Source of the DNA: an uncultured Acidobacteriia bacterium
GTDB taxonomy: Bacteria > Acidobacteriota > Terriglobia > Bryobacterales > Bryobacteraceae
Assembly (NCBI GenBank): GCA_903925015.1
Contig: CAIYDY010000377.1
Coordinates: 1-50,561 of the forward strand
Direction: 5' to 3'
Length of the DNA stretch: 50,561 bases
Position 1 is the stretch's first letter. Every line of letters begins with the position of its first letter. Made by a program: the position numbers and the translations under genes. Positions 6,260-14,887 of the stretch are shown here, piece after piece. The notes below the pieces were generated by a model. That model was not told the origin of the DNA and made no database searches. It saw nothing but the letters and a program-made list of their open reading frames with translations.

Positions 6260-8819
6260 CGGTCTGTCTCCCCCGCATCATCTGCCTGTACCGGTCGTTT
6301 TCCTGGAGCATGCTGAAATCGGGCTCGCGCTCAATCTCTTTAGGATCATAGCCCAAATCGAGCGCCAATGCCAATGTTTCCAATGCTTCTGGGGTTTTTC
6401 CCGACGCAGTGAAGGTCCGGGCGGCATAGTAGCGGACGGAAGCATCCTTGGGTGCCTGCTGGATGGCGCGGCGCGCCTGGGCCAAGGCTTCGGGAACGCG
6501 ACCCAGCTTGGCCAGATAGAGCGAATAGTTCTTACGAATCTGAACGTCTTCCGGGTTCAACGCCAATCGCTTCTCTGCTAGCTCGGCGGCCCGTTCGAAT
6601 GCGGCGCGGGCCTTGCCCCGTTCGTTCGGGATCTGCCACCAGTCATCGCCCAAATTGCCCCAATTGATCGAGTTGGAAGGCTGCAGGACCGTGGCCGCCT
6701 CCGTTTGCTTGGCGGCTTCCAGATATTTTCCCTGGTAGAAGAGAACAACACCCAAGTTTGCCTGGGCGACAGCAGTGGGACGCAGGGCAACCGAATCACG
6801 AAAAGCTGCTTCGGCAGCAACCCAATTGCCGATCTTGAAATACATCGCCCCGAGGTTGTAGCGAAGGCTCGGAATCTTCGGTGCCAGCACGATGGCCGTT
6901 TCAAAGGCCTCTTTGCTCTTACCGTATTGGCGCTGGGCCGCATACAGGTTTCCCAAGGCCTCGTACAACGGCCAGTAACCCGGTCTGAGTCGGATGGTCT
7001 GCAGGTAGATGGACTCGGCTTCCGCTGGGCGCCCCATTAACAACAACTCGTCGGCAAGAAAGCGAGACGCCTCCGGGTCGCCCGGGTCGGCTTTCAGATA
7101 TTGCTGGAAGAGTGCGACCGCTTCGGCAGACTTTCCGGTTGCCTTGCGGACCAAGGCCTGCGCGAGAAGGACGGGAGGAATCGGTCCCGCTTTTGCGGCC
7201 TTCGCGACTTCGGCGTCAGCCATGGCCAGCCATGACGGATCCTTGGTCGAAAGGCTCTTGCGGACGTAGGTTTCGGCCAACTTCGCCCTTGCAGCGGCAA
7301 ATCCCGGATCGGCGTCCACAGCTTTGGCCAACAGTGCCATTGCATCGTCGTACGCGCGGAGCTCCAGTGCCCCCTTGCCCCTGAGGAACAGGTCGTAGGC
7401 GGCAGAATTGCCGGTGGTTTCCCCGGCGGAAGTCTGGATGGTCGTCAGTGGGCCGGATCCAAGAAGCAGTCCGAGGTCCGTGCCAAGGCTACCCTGAAGG
7501 CGCGACAGTTCGGCACCGGAAACGGAAATTACACGGGAATTTCTCTGCCGGACCGGGGACGAATCCGACAGGTTGAGGGCTACTTGGAGTCCGCCTTCGC
7601 TGCGCACGAGACTACCGGTTATTGCCATTGTCGCGCCAAATTGCCGGAGCGCGTCGGAAATCGTGCGGACCTGGCCACGCCGAAGCTCGGATGCCGGAAC
7701 CACCAGAACTTTGTCGCGCAACTCGGGTGCCCGGGCAAGGAGCCCCGAGACGGTTTCCTGCAGTCCATCGCAGAGGGCCTGGTTGGCGGGATCGCTGGAG
7801 AGATTTTCAAACGGCAGCACCACGACAGTCTGCAGCCTGACTTGCTTGGAACCGGTGGTCCACCACCACCAAGCGGCGCTGGCAAGCAACACGAGCGCGA
7901 TGCCCACGACAGGAATCCACCCCAACGGGCGTTTCGGTATCGGCTGCGGCACTGGACTGGTGATCGTTCTGGTGCGGTCGTCCAAGGCCGCCACCGCGCC
8001 ATCGAGCGCGGAGAGGAAATCCGTTACGGATGCGAAGCGGTCGGTCGGGTTGCTCGACAAGGCCTTGGCAACGGCGTCCGAAAATTCCACGGGAATTTCC
8101 GGGCGTACCGAACGCAGGGGGGTGATGCCCGCCGCGAAGGAACCGCCATTGCCCCGGTTGCCCCCGGCGTGGATCGTGCGTCCCGCAGCCATCTCGTACA
8201 CCACGGCAGCGAATGAGAATAGGTCGCTCTGGATGGTCGCGTCCCGCCCGGCAATGATTTCCGGGGGCATGTAGGAAACGGTGCCGACGGTCATGCCGGT
8301 CTGGGTGAGGTCCGAGTCGTGGATCCCCTTGGCGAGGCCGAAATCAAGCAGCTTCAAGGTGCCACGGGAGTTGAACATGGCATTGCTGGGTTTGATGTCC
8401 CGGTGCAGGATTCCTTCGGTATGCGCGCATGCCAAGGCTGCACCAAGCTGCCGGGTGTAATCCATGACTTCGGACATCGGCAGTCCCGTGCCCGGCGCAA
8501 GCCGCTTCTTCAGGGGATCGCCGGCAAGAAGCTCCATTGCGAGGAACGGCGTTCCGTCCCAATCGCCGAGTTCAAAGAGCGTAGCTATGTTCGGGTGGTT
8601 CAGACTGCCGATGGATTCGGCCTCGCGCCGGAAGCGGGCGAGTGTCTCAGCGGATTCCGTGCCGTCGTCGCCCTTCGAGATAAACTTGAGCGCAACGACG
8701 CGGTTCAAGCGCTCGTCGCGCGCGCGGTAGACGACGCCCATGCCGCCTTTGCCGCACGTATCGAGAATCTCGTAGTGAGGGTGGCCGACGGGAAACTGGC
8801 CGGATTCGCCGGGGCTCAT
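6246..8819 (-). CDS. Transmembrane Ser/Thr kinase with FlgO/TolB-like and TPR domains
   Basis: This 857-residue receptor kinase has a cytosolic Hanks-type kinase domain at residues 16-275: glycine loop GKGGMG, Lys45 in ALKFI, catalytic HRDIKPSN (Asp141), DFGLAK (Asp159) and a MPPEI activation-segment end. A single membrane span follows at about 300-320. Outside is a TolB/FlgO-like domain (VVVLPFENLSSD, about 330-420) and then TPR repeats to the C-terminus. This layout is common in Acidobacteria. All catalytic residues are present, so it should be active; its ligand is unknown. It is the first gene of a three-gene operon with two paralogous unknown proteins and overlaps the second gene by 14 nt. 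Confidence 0.92.
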   Translation of the reverse strand: MSPGESGQFPVGHPHYEILDTCGKGGMGVVYRARDERLNRVVALKFISKGDDGTESAETLARFRREAESIGSLNHPNIATLFELGDWDGTPFLAMELLAGDPLKKRLAPGTGLPMSEVMDYTRQLGAALACAHTEGILHRDIKPSNAMFNSRGTLKLLDFGLAKGIHDSDLTQTGMTVGTVSYMPPEIIAGRDATIQSDLFSFAAVVYEMAAGRTIHAGGNRGNGGSFAAGITPLRSVRPEIPVEFSDAVAKALSSNPTDRFASVTDFLSALDGAVAALDDRTRTITSPVPQPIPKRPLGWIPVVGIALVLLASAAWWWWTTGSKQVRLQTVVVLPFENLSSDPANQALCDGLQETVSGLLARAPELRDKVLVVPASELRRGQVRTISDALRQFGATMAITGSLVRSEGGLQVALNLSDSSPVRQRNSRVISVSGAELSRLQGSLGTDLGLLLGSGPLTTIQTSAGETTGNSAAYDLFLRGKGALELRAYDDAMALLAKAVDADPGFAAARAKLAETYVRKSLSTKDPSWLAMADAEVAKAAKAGPIPPVLLAQALVRKATGKSAEAVALFQQYLKADPGDPEASRFLADELLLMGRPAEAESIYLQTIRLRPGYWPLYEALGNLYAAQRQYGKSKEAFETAIVLAPKIPSLRYNLGAMYFKIGNWVAAEAAFRDSVALRPTAVAQANLGVVLFYQGKYLEAAKQTEAATVLQPSNSINWGNLGDDWWQIPNERGKARAAFERAAELAEKRLALNPEDVQIRKNYSLYLAKLGRVPEALAQARRAIQQAPKDASVRYYAARTFTASGKTPEALETLALALDLGYDPKEIEREPDFSMLQENDRYRQMMRGRQTDERN

Positions 8820-8888
8820 TGGAACAGACTACCAGACTGGCAACGGTAATAGGGTCCGACGTATCCTGGATGCAAGCAGCAGAAACGC

Positions 8889-8921
8889 AAAAAGGGCGGG
8901 AAAGCTTCCGCCTTCCCGCCC
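8889..8921 (-). terminator. Rho-independent terminator of the propeller operon
   Basis: Read on the minus strand, GGGCGGGAA (8921-8913) pairs with TTCCCGCCC (8902-8894) around a 10-nt loop and is followed at once by TTTTT (8893-8889). It lies 22 nt past the stop of the second propeller gene. Confidence 0.85.
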
Positions 8922-8943
8922 ACTTATCCAACCAATCCTCCAG

Positions 8944-10503
8944 CTATTTCGTGCCCGGAAGCCCGAAGCAGTACAGGATACTGTCGTAAGTCCCCAGATA
9001 CACCCGGCCGTTTGCCATCGACAAACCACCGAAGTGCACCCAGGACTTGATCTGGTCGCCGCTGTTGTAGAGTTCCTTGCCCGTAGCGCCATCGAATGCA
9101 TGGAACGTCGCGTGCTTCGAAGCCGCGATGCGAAGCTTGCTGGAATCGCGGAGGCCGACGTCCGGATACGCCTGCGTTGTGTTCTCGCCCGATGCGAACG
9201 AGTAGACAACGCCGTTGGCGATGAGTGGCGGCTCGGCTTGGTCCATGTCGCGGGAGACCCACGCCGGAACCAGCGAGTACTTGCCGTTCTTTTCCTCAAC
9301 CTTGAACGCGGCCACGGCACCGTGGGTGACGGGACCGTTCATGATCGGGGCCTTGAACTTCGGGTGCACAGGACCCCAGAACGGAGTCAGCACATACCGG
9401 TTGCCCTTCGAATCTTCCCAGCTCGCCATGGAGCCCCAGATACCGGCAGAGGCGAAGTTCACTTCTTCATTGCAGATAAGCGGGGTGCGGTCGAGCGGGG
9501 TCTGGTGGTCGTCGCCGCCAGGGTTCTTCGGGTCCATCAGGTACACGCGGCATTCCTTGCTGGCCGTGACCATCAGTTCCTTGCCCTTGTAAGTGAAGAT
9601 GGCGGGCGTGACTTGGAAATCGAGGTCGCGCTTCTGCAGCCAGGACCAGTTCGAGGGAATGAAGTAGTCTGCGATCTTGAGTTCGTCGCCGAAAACCTTG
9701 CCGCCGATCAGGCCGTTGCCGTAGGTCTGGGCTTCCTTGTCGTAGCGACCGTCGCCGGTGGGTGCCCATGCAACGCCGTTGGAATCGATCGCGGCACCGG
9801 TGCGTCCCCACAGGCCACCGCTCTTCGGGCTGGCCGTCATGACTTTGTGCGTGGGGTCGTCAATCTTCACTGCCCACATCTGGTTGGGGTTGCCGTGGCA
9901 GCCCTGCGCGGTTGTGGTGAAAAGGACGCCATCCCACATATTGAGGGCGAAGGCCTTTGAATTCGGACCGATGAACTTGTACGGCTGTGCCAGTTCCTCG
10001 CCGTCCGCCGCGTTCAACGTGTGGAGTTGGCCGTCGCCGGCGATCACGTAGACCGGACGCTGGCCGTTGGCATTCGGTGCCCCGATGTAGGGGGTGGCCA
10101 GCGCGCCTTCGGGGCAGAGCGGGTCGTCGTTGTTCGGACGGACATTGGAAGGCGTCGGATAGTCGAAGTGCTTCTTCCATACGACCTTGCCTTCCACGAC
10201 GTCGATTCCGTACATGTTGTCCGAAATGCCGAGCACGATGGCGATCTGCTTCTCGCCGGCCGACGTGCGCAGCTTGTCGATGATCAGCGGCGGAAACAGC
10301 GAATGCATCTGCTGCGGCTGGTTATCCAGCTGCAGCTTCCAAAGAACCTTCAGATCCTTGGCATTGGCGGTGGAGATGGTGTGTTCGTCCTTCTGCCACG
10401 CGGTGCGCTTGGTGTCACCGCCATCCATCAGCCAGTCGGCAGCCCTTGTCACCAAGGGTGCCGCGAGCGCTGCAGCCACGAGGGCAAATGTTAGTTTTCG
10501 CAT
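8944..10503 (-). CDS. Secreted PQQ-like beta-propeller protein
   Basis: This 519-residue protein has a signal peptide (residues 1-21, ending TRA-ADW) and repeated PQQ-type propeller blades, such as NMYGIDVVEGKVVWKKHF, QLHTLNAADGEEL, TFHAFDGATGKELYN and ILYCFGLPG. A W-rich start (ADWLMDGGDTKRTAW) is also typical of quinoprotein-like propellers. It should be periplasmic or extracellular. I do not see the complete residue set of a known alcohol or glucose dehydrogenase, so the enzymatic role is open; it could be a binding or scaffold protein. AGGAG lies 9 nt before the ATG at 10503, which decides the start. It follows a related gene by 25 nt and ends in a strong terminator. Confidence 0.85.
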   Translation of the reverse strand: MRKLTFALVAAALAAPLVTRAADWLMDGGDTKRTAWQKDEHTISTANAKDLKVLWKLQLDNQPQQMHSLFPPLIIDKLRTSAGEKQIAIVLGISDNMYGIDVVEGKVVWKKHFDYPTPSNVRPNNDDPLCPEGALATPYIGAPNANGQRPVYVIAGDGQLHTLNAADGEELAQPYKFIGPNSKAFALNMWDGVLFTTTAQGCHGNPNQMWAVKIDDPTHKVMTASPKSGGLWGRTGAAIDSNGVAWAPTGDGRYDKEAQTYGNGLIGGKVFGDELKIADYFIPSNWSWLQKRDLDFQVTPAIFTYKGKELMVTASKECRVYLMDPKNPGGDDHQTPLDRTPLICNEEVNFASAGIWGSMASWEDSKGNRYVLTPFWGPVHPKFKAPIMNGPVTHGAVAAFKVEEKNGKYSLVPAWVSRDMDQAEPPLIANGVVYSFASGENTTQAYPDVGLRDSSKLRIAASKHATFHAFDGATGKELYNSGDQIKSWVHFGGLSMANGRVYLGTYDSILYCFGLPGTK

Positions 10504-10528
10504 GTTGTGTCTCCTATTTACCCTTTCG

Positions 10529-12217
10529 CTATTTGCCGGTGATTTGGGGCTGTTCCGCCAGGAAGCCCAGGCAGTACACCGTGTTGTCGTGGGTGGTGAA
10601 GTAGATCCGGCGGTTGGCCACGCTGACGCCCGAATTGTGGGAGAACGACGCAGCCATCGCACCGGTGTTGTAGAGTTCCTTGCCCGTATCGGCTTCCAGC
10701 ACATACAGGACAGCCTTGCCCGCCAGCTTCTGCTTTTCGGCAACCGTGAGCAGTTTGCCATCTTCCTTGGCGTAGCGCGAAGACTCGCCGGAGGAGAGCG
10801 CGAAAACCAAGCCGTTCGCGGTGGCGACGGGTGCGGGCGACTGCATGTCACGCGATGTCCACGCCTTCACCAGGGCGGGCTTGCCTCCGCGATCCTCTAC
10901 CTTGAACGCAATCACGCCGCCCTTGGGTCCCCAAGTGGAGCCGTAGACCCAGCGCGTGTTGCCGTTGTCGGCATCTTCCCAACTGGAGAACGTGCCGTGG
11001 AAGCCGCTGCCGTCGAACTTGGATTCCGGAGCAACAACCGATTCGGTGGCGAAGAGGGGGGTGTGGTGGTCAGCGCCGCCGAGCGACTTGGAATCCAGAA
11101 GGTAGACGCGTCCGTCGCGACCGGCGGTCACGATGACGTCGCTGCCCTTCCAGGAGAAGACCACCGGGGTGGCGCCGGGCGTGGGCACGCCTTTGGTAAC
11201 CGGAATCTTGGCGCTGGACGGCGTGAAGTAGTCCTTCACCTTCAGATCCTTGGACATTGCGATGACGGTATCGTTGTAGTCGCCCGCGACGTCACCTTTA
11301 CCGTCGGGAAGCTGGGCATACACGGTGCCATCGGTGCCGACGGAAACTCCGCCGTTACCCGCCGTGCCGCCGCCGCTGAGTTCCATGGAGGAGACCTTGG
11401 GTTCAGTGACCGGGCCGGTGGTGGTGGAAAGATCGATCGAGTAGATGCCGTTCGGGTTGCCACCGCAGTTGTCCTGGGTAGCCGCGACAACGACTCCTTC
11501 ACTGATGTTGATCGCCGCGACCTTGGCGTTGGCTGGGAGGAACTTGATACCCGGGACGCGGTCCACGCCGTTGGAGGAATTCAGCGCATGGAGCGAGCCG
11601 TCGGAGGCGATGGCCCCGAAGTTCGCGCCGCGTCCGAAGTTGCCCGCGCCGAAAAGCGGCGGGGCTGGGGGGGGGCCAGGGGGAGGAGGAACTGGAGCAG
11701 GTCCACGACCTGCTCCCGGAGCGCCCGGACCACGGCCAGGGGCACCCGCACGGCCAGCGCCGCCACCGAATCCGCGTCCGCCGCCAGCGGTGCTGCTGCC
11801 AGGCATGGCCACCAAGCCGGTCAAACCGCCGGGGCACACCGTTGTTGGAGCAGCCTGCTGCGGTTTATCGGACTTGTACTCAAAATGGTTCTTCCACATG
11901 ATCCGGCCGAGGTCGGCATCCACGGACCAAACGTTGTCACCGCTACCGCCGAATACCAGAAGCTCCTTGAAACCTAGATAGCCGATAATCCGCTCAAGGA
12001 TAACGGGGGTACCGAGTGAGCTTAGGCCGCGAGTCTGGTTGTCGGCCTTGTATTTGTAGATGAATTCAATCTTGGATGCGTTGGCTTTGGTGAAGGCCTT
12101 TTCGGTCTTCGCCCAACCATCGCGTTGGGGGTTTCCGCTCTGGCTTGGCCAGTCGGCACCCCAGATGACCGCGCAAGCAATGGCGGCGGACAGGGAAATC
12201 AGCAGTAGCTTTCTCAT
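10529..12217 (-). CDS. Secreted PQQ-like beta-propeller with Gly/Pro-rich insertion
   Basis: This 562-residue protein is a relative of the gene downstream and has the same plan: a signal peptide (about 1-20), a W-containing first blade (ADWPSQSGNPQRDGW) and propeller repeats such as NVWSVDADLGRIMWKNHF, VLYVLEADTGKELYN and TVYCLGF. Between blades, at residues 144-187, it carries a low-complexity tract of Gly-Arg-Gly and Pro-Pro-Pro runs absent from the paralogue. The tract interrupts the fold and must form a flexible loop. The ATG at 12217 is chosen because the signal peptide starts there; the ribosome site is weak. The two genes form an operon and may make a two-component secreted complex. 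Confidence 0.83.
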   Translation of the reverse strand: MRKLLLISLSAAIACAVIWGADWPSQSGNPQRDGWAKTEKAFTKANASKIEFIYKYKADNQTRGLSSLGTPVILERIIGYLGFKELLVFGGSGDNVWSVDADLGRIMWKNHFEYKSDKPQQAAPTTVCPGGLTGLVAMPGSSTAGGGRGFGGGAGRAGAPGRGPGAPGAGRGPAPVPPPPGPPPAPPLFGAGNFGRGANFGAIASDGSLHALNSSNGVDRVPGIKFLPANAKVAAINISEGVVVAATQDNCGGNPNGIYSIDLSTTTGPVTEPKVSSMELSGGGTAGNGGVSVGTDGTVYAQLPDGKGDVAGDYNDTVIAMSKDLKVKDYFTPSSAKIPVTKGVPTPGATPVVFSWKGSDVIVTAGRDGRVYLLDSKSLGGADHHTPLFATESVVAPESKFDGSGFHGTFSSWEDADNGNTRWVYGSTWGPKGGVIAFKVEDRGGKPALVKAWTSRDMQSPAPVATANGLVFALSSGESSRYAKEDGKLLTVAEKQKLAGKAVLYVLEADTGKELYNTGAMAASFSHNSGVSVANRRIYFTTHDNTVYCLGFLAEQPQITGK

Positions 12218-12255
12218 GTTGAAACGGTTCAATCCTGCGTTGGAGTATATCACCT

Positions 12256-12756
12256 TCAGGCGAGGTCGGATTGTAAAACAACCTCTGCGCCAGAAACCAG
12301 GAGACCTCCACGGATCACACGCGCGTAAAAACCACCCCTCGCCCAGCGCGGCGAATCGGGATTCCCCGCCTTGCATTTGGCGTCGTAGAGTTCGGCATGG
12401 ATCCCCGTGCCGTAGGGCTTGAGGTTGTCACAGGGTGTGCGGAGTGTGGTCAATTCGATCACGGCATCCTCGCCGATCCGGTAACATTGTCCGAAACGCC
12501 AGTTGGCAGGGTCGAGGCCGGCGACGGTGAGGTTCTCGCCAAGCGCACCGGGGTAGACGGAAAAACCCTTTGCCGCGAGGTCATCCAGAACTTCGGCGGA
12601 GATCATAAGGACAGCCTTGTCCGGTCCGCCATGGTATTTCCGGTTTCGCTGCCAGTCCCCCGCCACGCCTGCTGAAGTCAGCATGATGGGTTCTGGCACG
12701 CCCCGTTTCGGCAATCCGCCGGGCGATGTGTTGATCTGTTTGAGCACTCCGGTCAT
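12256..12756 (-). CDS. MOSC-domain protein
   Basis: This 166-residue protein has the MOSC fold of molybdenum cofactor sulfurase C-termini and YiiM/YuaD-like proteins. The marks are a short N-terminal strand (GVLKQINTSPGG), the HGGPDKAVLMISAE segment, GALGENLTVAGLD and the conserved Cys in TLRTPCDNL, which in relatives binds or transfers molybdenum cofactor sulfur. YiiM-like members reduce N-hydroxylated compounds. It is stand-alone, without an N-terminal beta-barrel domain. The ATG at 12756 was preferred over upstream frame extensions because the conserved strand begins there. It is transcribed divergently from the YdjM-like gene with a 20-nt gap, so any promoters overlap. Confidence 0.88.
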   Translation of the reverse strand: MTGVLKQINTSPGGLPKRGVPEPIMLTSAGVAGDWQRNRKYHGGPDKAVLMISAEVLDDLAAKGFSVYPGALGENLTVAGLDPANWRFGQCYRIGEDAVIELTTLRTPCDNLKPYGTGIHAELYDAKCKAGNPDSPRWARGGFYARVIRGGLLVSGAEVVLQSDLA

Positions 12757-12776
12757 AATCGCGGTAACCTCACAGT

Positions 12777-13766
12777 TTGGACAATCTGACTCATTCGCTG
12801 GTTGGACTTTTTCTTGCGCGTGCAGGATTCCGGCGGGCGTCGCCCTACGGTACCGCGTTGATGGTCCTGGCCGCAAACGCTCCGGACTTGGACGTTGTCT
12901 CGGGACTGGGTGGGAGCGTTGCCTACATCGAATGGCACCGGAACATTACCCATTCTCTAATAGGTCTGCCCGTGATGGCCTTGGTGACGGTGGGAATTGT
13001 GGCCGCCGTTGTGCGCAGGAAGCTTCCTTGGCTCAGGGCATGGTTGATCGCACTGGTTGGAGTGGTTTCCCACGTTGTGCTGGACTTGACGAATGTCTAC
13101 GGCGTGCGGCTGCTGCTGCCGTTTTCGGGACGCTGGTTCCACTGGGATATCACGCCCGTGGTGGATCTGACGATTTGGACAATTCTGCTGTTGGGTGTGG
13201 CGGCACCGGCTCTGGGGCGGTTGGTGGGATCGGAAATTGGCGAGAAGAATCCCGACAGCGGCAAAGCTGGGTGGGCCGTGACCGCGCTGCTCCTCCTTGC
13301 CGGGTACGATTACGGGCGTACGCTGCTGCATGACCGCGCAGTGGAGGCAGTGGGTGGCCGGACCTACGAGGGTCTGACTCCGAGACGGGCCGGGGCGTTT
13401 CCGCAAGGGAACCCTTTGGAATGGACGGGTGTGGCCGAGATGTACAACGCCTACATCGTTCTCCCTGTGGATCTGCGGGGCAACCTGCATCCATCCGAAG
13501 CGGAAACCTTTTACAAAGGTGAGCGGACGCCAGCCCTCTACGCGGCCAAAAAATCTCTACCTTTCCGCAAGTTCGACGAATTCGTGGAGTATCCGTTGTG
13601 GATCCAGGAACCGTCGGGCGAGGTGTCCGACGCGACCCGGGTGATTTTGTTGGACCTGCGCTTTGGCACCCCGCGCGCGATCGGATTCGCGGCATCGGCC
13701 ACCGTGGACGCTCGCGGACGTGTGCTCAATTCCAGGTTCGGCATGGGAGGCGTCAAGCCCCGGTAA
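12777..13766 (+). CDS. YdjM/DUF457-like inner-membrane metal-dependent hydrolase
   Basis: This 329-residue membrane protein starts MDNLTHSLVGLFLARAG, the hallmark opening of the YdjM-like family, which justifies the TTG start at 12777. Conserved His and Asp residues (DNLTH, NAPDLD, WHRNITHS, SHVVLDLTN) form the putative metal site of this family. Membrane spans are visible near residues 60-80, 88-107, 125-150 and 170-190. The C-terminal third is soluble. Members are annotated as membrane hydrolases acting on lipids or polyprenyl compounds, but the substrate is not established. Its TAA overlaps the ATG of the HNH nuclease by one base, so the two are co-translated. Confidence 0.85.
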   Translation: MDNLTHSLVGLFLARAGFRRASPYGTALMVLAANAPDLDVVSGLGGSVAYIEWHRNITHSLIGLPVMALVTVGIVAAVVRRKLPWLRAWLIALVGVVSHVVLDLTNVYGVRLLLPFSGRWFHWDITPVVDLTIWTILLLGVAAPALGRLVGSEIGEKNPDSGKAGWAVTALLLLAGYDYGRTLLHDRAVEAVGGRTYEGLTPRRAGAFPQGNPLEWTGVAEMYNAYIVLPVDLRGNLHPSEAETFYKGERTPALYAAKKSLPFRKFDEFVEYPLWIQEPSGEVSDATRVILLDLRFGTPRAIGFAASATVDARGRVLNSRFGMGGVKPR

Positions 13767-14248
13767 TGCTCAAGAGGACCCTCACAGGCGGCTGGGTCCA
13801 ACCCTCGGAGCTTCCCCGGGGCGAGACCGGCCGGACACTTTGCCGCTGGTGCGGGACCGAGGTTGCCAAGGGGCGGCGGACGTTCTGCTCCGACGCTTGT
13901 GTACACCATTGGAAGCTGCGTAGCAATCCCGGGTATCTGCGCGAACACGTTTTCGCCCGCGACAAGGGGGTTTGCGGGCAGTGCGGAGTTGATACGGTTG
14001 CCCTGCGGCGTGACATGCGGAAGCTCGACTTGGCCGCCCGCCGCAAGTTTCTGAAGGAATGGCGTCTGCAGGATGGCAGCCGGAAGTCGCTTTGGGATGC
14101 CGACCATGTCGTTCCGGTAGCCGAAGGAGGTGGTCAGTGCGATCTTTCAAACATGCGCACACTCTGCCTGAAGTGCCATCGGGAAGCGACGGCGGCATTG
14201 CGGGTCAGGTTGGCTGGGGGAAACGGCGAACTATTGCAATCCGAGTGA
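13766..14248 (+). CDS. HNH endonuclease with two zinc-binding clusters
   Basis: This 160-residue protein is an HNH nuclease. A first zinc cluster has C26-x2-C29 and C41-x3-C45 (CRWCG...CSDAC). The HNH core has C70-x2-C73 and C134-x2-C137-H138 as structural zinc ligands, D112-H114 in DADHVVP as the catalytic His motif, and N129 in LSNM. The family includes McrA-like restriction enzymes and mobile nucleases, but many chromosomal copies have no known target. It overlaps the YdjM-like gene by one base (TAATG) and is followed after 36 nt by the broken vapB gene. The intact active site suggests activity. Confidence 0.9.
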   Translation: MLKRTLTGGWVQPSELPRGETGRTLCRWCGTEVAKGRRTFCSDACVHHWKLRSNPGYLREHVFARDKGVCGQCGVDTVALRRDMRKLDLAARRKFLKEWRLQDGSRKSLWDADHVVPVAEGGGQCDLSNMRTLCLKCHREATAALRVRLAGGNGELLQSE

Positions 14249-14284
14249 TATATCGTGGTATCGACCACCTGCAGCGGATGCCCC

Positions 14285-14529
14285 ATGCAACAGGGCGCCA
14301 AGCTTTTCACGAACGGTCGGAGCCAAGCCGTCCGACTGCCCGCCGAATTCCGGTTTGATTCCGACGAAGTCTTCATCCGCCGTGATACTGAAACTGGCGA
14401 TGTCATCACGTCCAGCAAGCCGGACTCTCGTGGGAGTAGTTTGTGGGAAGGCGGGATGCAGCTCCGGTTCCCGACGACTTCATGGAGGACAGGTTCGAGT
14501 TCCCACCCCAGGAACGCGAGTTGTTCAAA
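14285..14529 (+). pseudogene. vapB: Broken vapB antitoxin gene
   Basis: The first 40 codons encode a SpoVT/AbrB-type VapB antitoxin: [19 protein letters not shown], then [13 protein letters not shown] and [12 protein letters not shown]. The frame then shifts. Reading on in the +2 frame gives SWE[18 protein letters not shown] and [14 protein letters not shown], which is the expected VapB tail that covers the toxin. The sequence CTCTCG at 14425-14430 looks like a 2-nt duplication of CTCG, and an additional TAG lies at 14437-14439 in the restored frame. The gene therefore has two lesions. No full-length antitoxin can be made; the N-terminal DNA-binding part could still be, fused in frame to the toxin remnant. 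Confidence 0.82.
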
Positions 14530-14554
14530 TGCGCGGCCCCGTTCTCATGCTGGG

Positions 14555-14875
14555 CAGGTCGGGCCGCAGCACGTTTGCATTTCAGCAATCACAGAGGCGG
14601 AACTGCGGTTCGGCGTGGCGCCCACACCGGATGCCACTCGGATCGCCGAACGCGTCGCGGGCTTTCAGGCCATCGTGGATGTCCTGCCTTGGGAACGCGC
14701 CGCGGCCAATGATTACGCCCGGCTTAGGGCCACATTGGAGAGGACTGGCAATGCCATGGCAAATTTGGACCTTATGATTGCCGCGCACGCGTTGGCTCGG
14801 GGGATCACGTTGGTTACCAACGACCACGCGTTCCGAAGGGTAGATGGCCTCGACTCGGTCCAGTGGTCCGAGTAG
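14555..14875 (+). pseudogene. vapC: Truncated vapC (PIN-domain) toxin remnant
   Basis: The region encodes the C-terminal three quarters of a PIN-domain ribonuclease: [19 protein letters not shown] with its acidic Glu, then [18 protein letters not shown] and [14 protein letters not shown] with the third and fourth acidic residues. The usual N-terminus with the first catalytic Asp (LDTN) is missing: between the end of vapB (ATG-like 14529) and codon 14555 only about 25 nt remain where roughly 85-95 nt are expected. The toxin is therefore inactive. By chance the remnant is in frame with the vapB N-terminus, so 14285-14875 reads as one 196-codon chimeric frame. Confidence 0.8.
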
Positions 14876-14887
14876 CCTGTCAAGCCC

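Noticed and set aside
9034-11977. Long plus-strand open frames opposite the propeller genes (up to nearly 600 codons)
   Set aside because: They are antisense to genes with clear signal peptides and propeller repeats, show no family motif and lack ribosome sites. Long antisense frames are common in GC-rich DNA.
14255-14875. A genuine single gene for a fused antitoxin-toxin protein
   Set aside because: The middle section of the frame shows no VapB tail, whereas another frame does, and the catalytic Asp region of VapC is missing; decay explains it better.
13766-14875. Restriction-modification or defence island around the HNH gene
   Set aside because: No methyltransferase, specificity subunit or other defence gene is near, and the HNH gene is coupled to a YdjM-like membrane gene.
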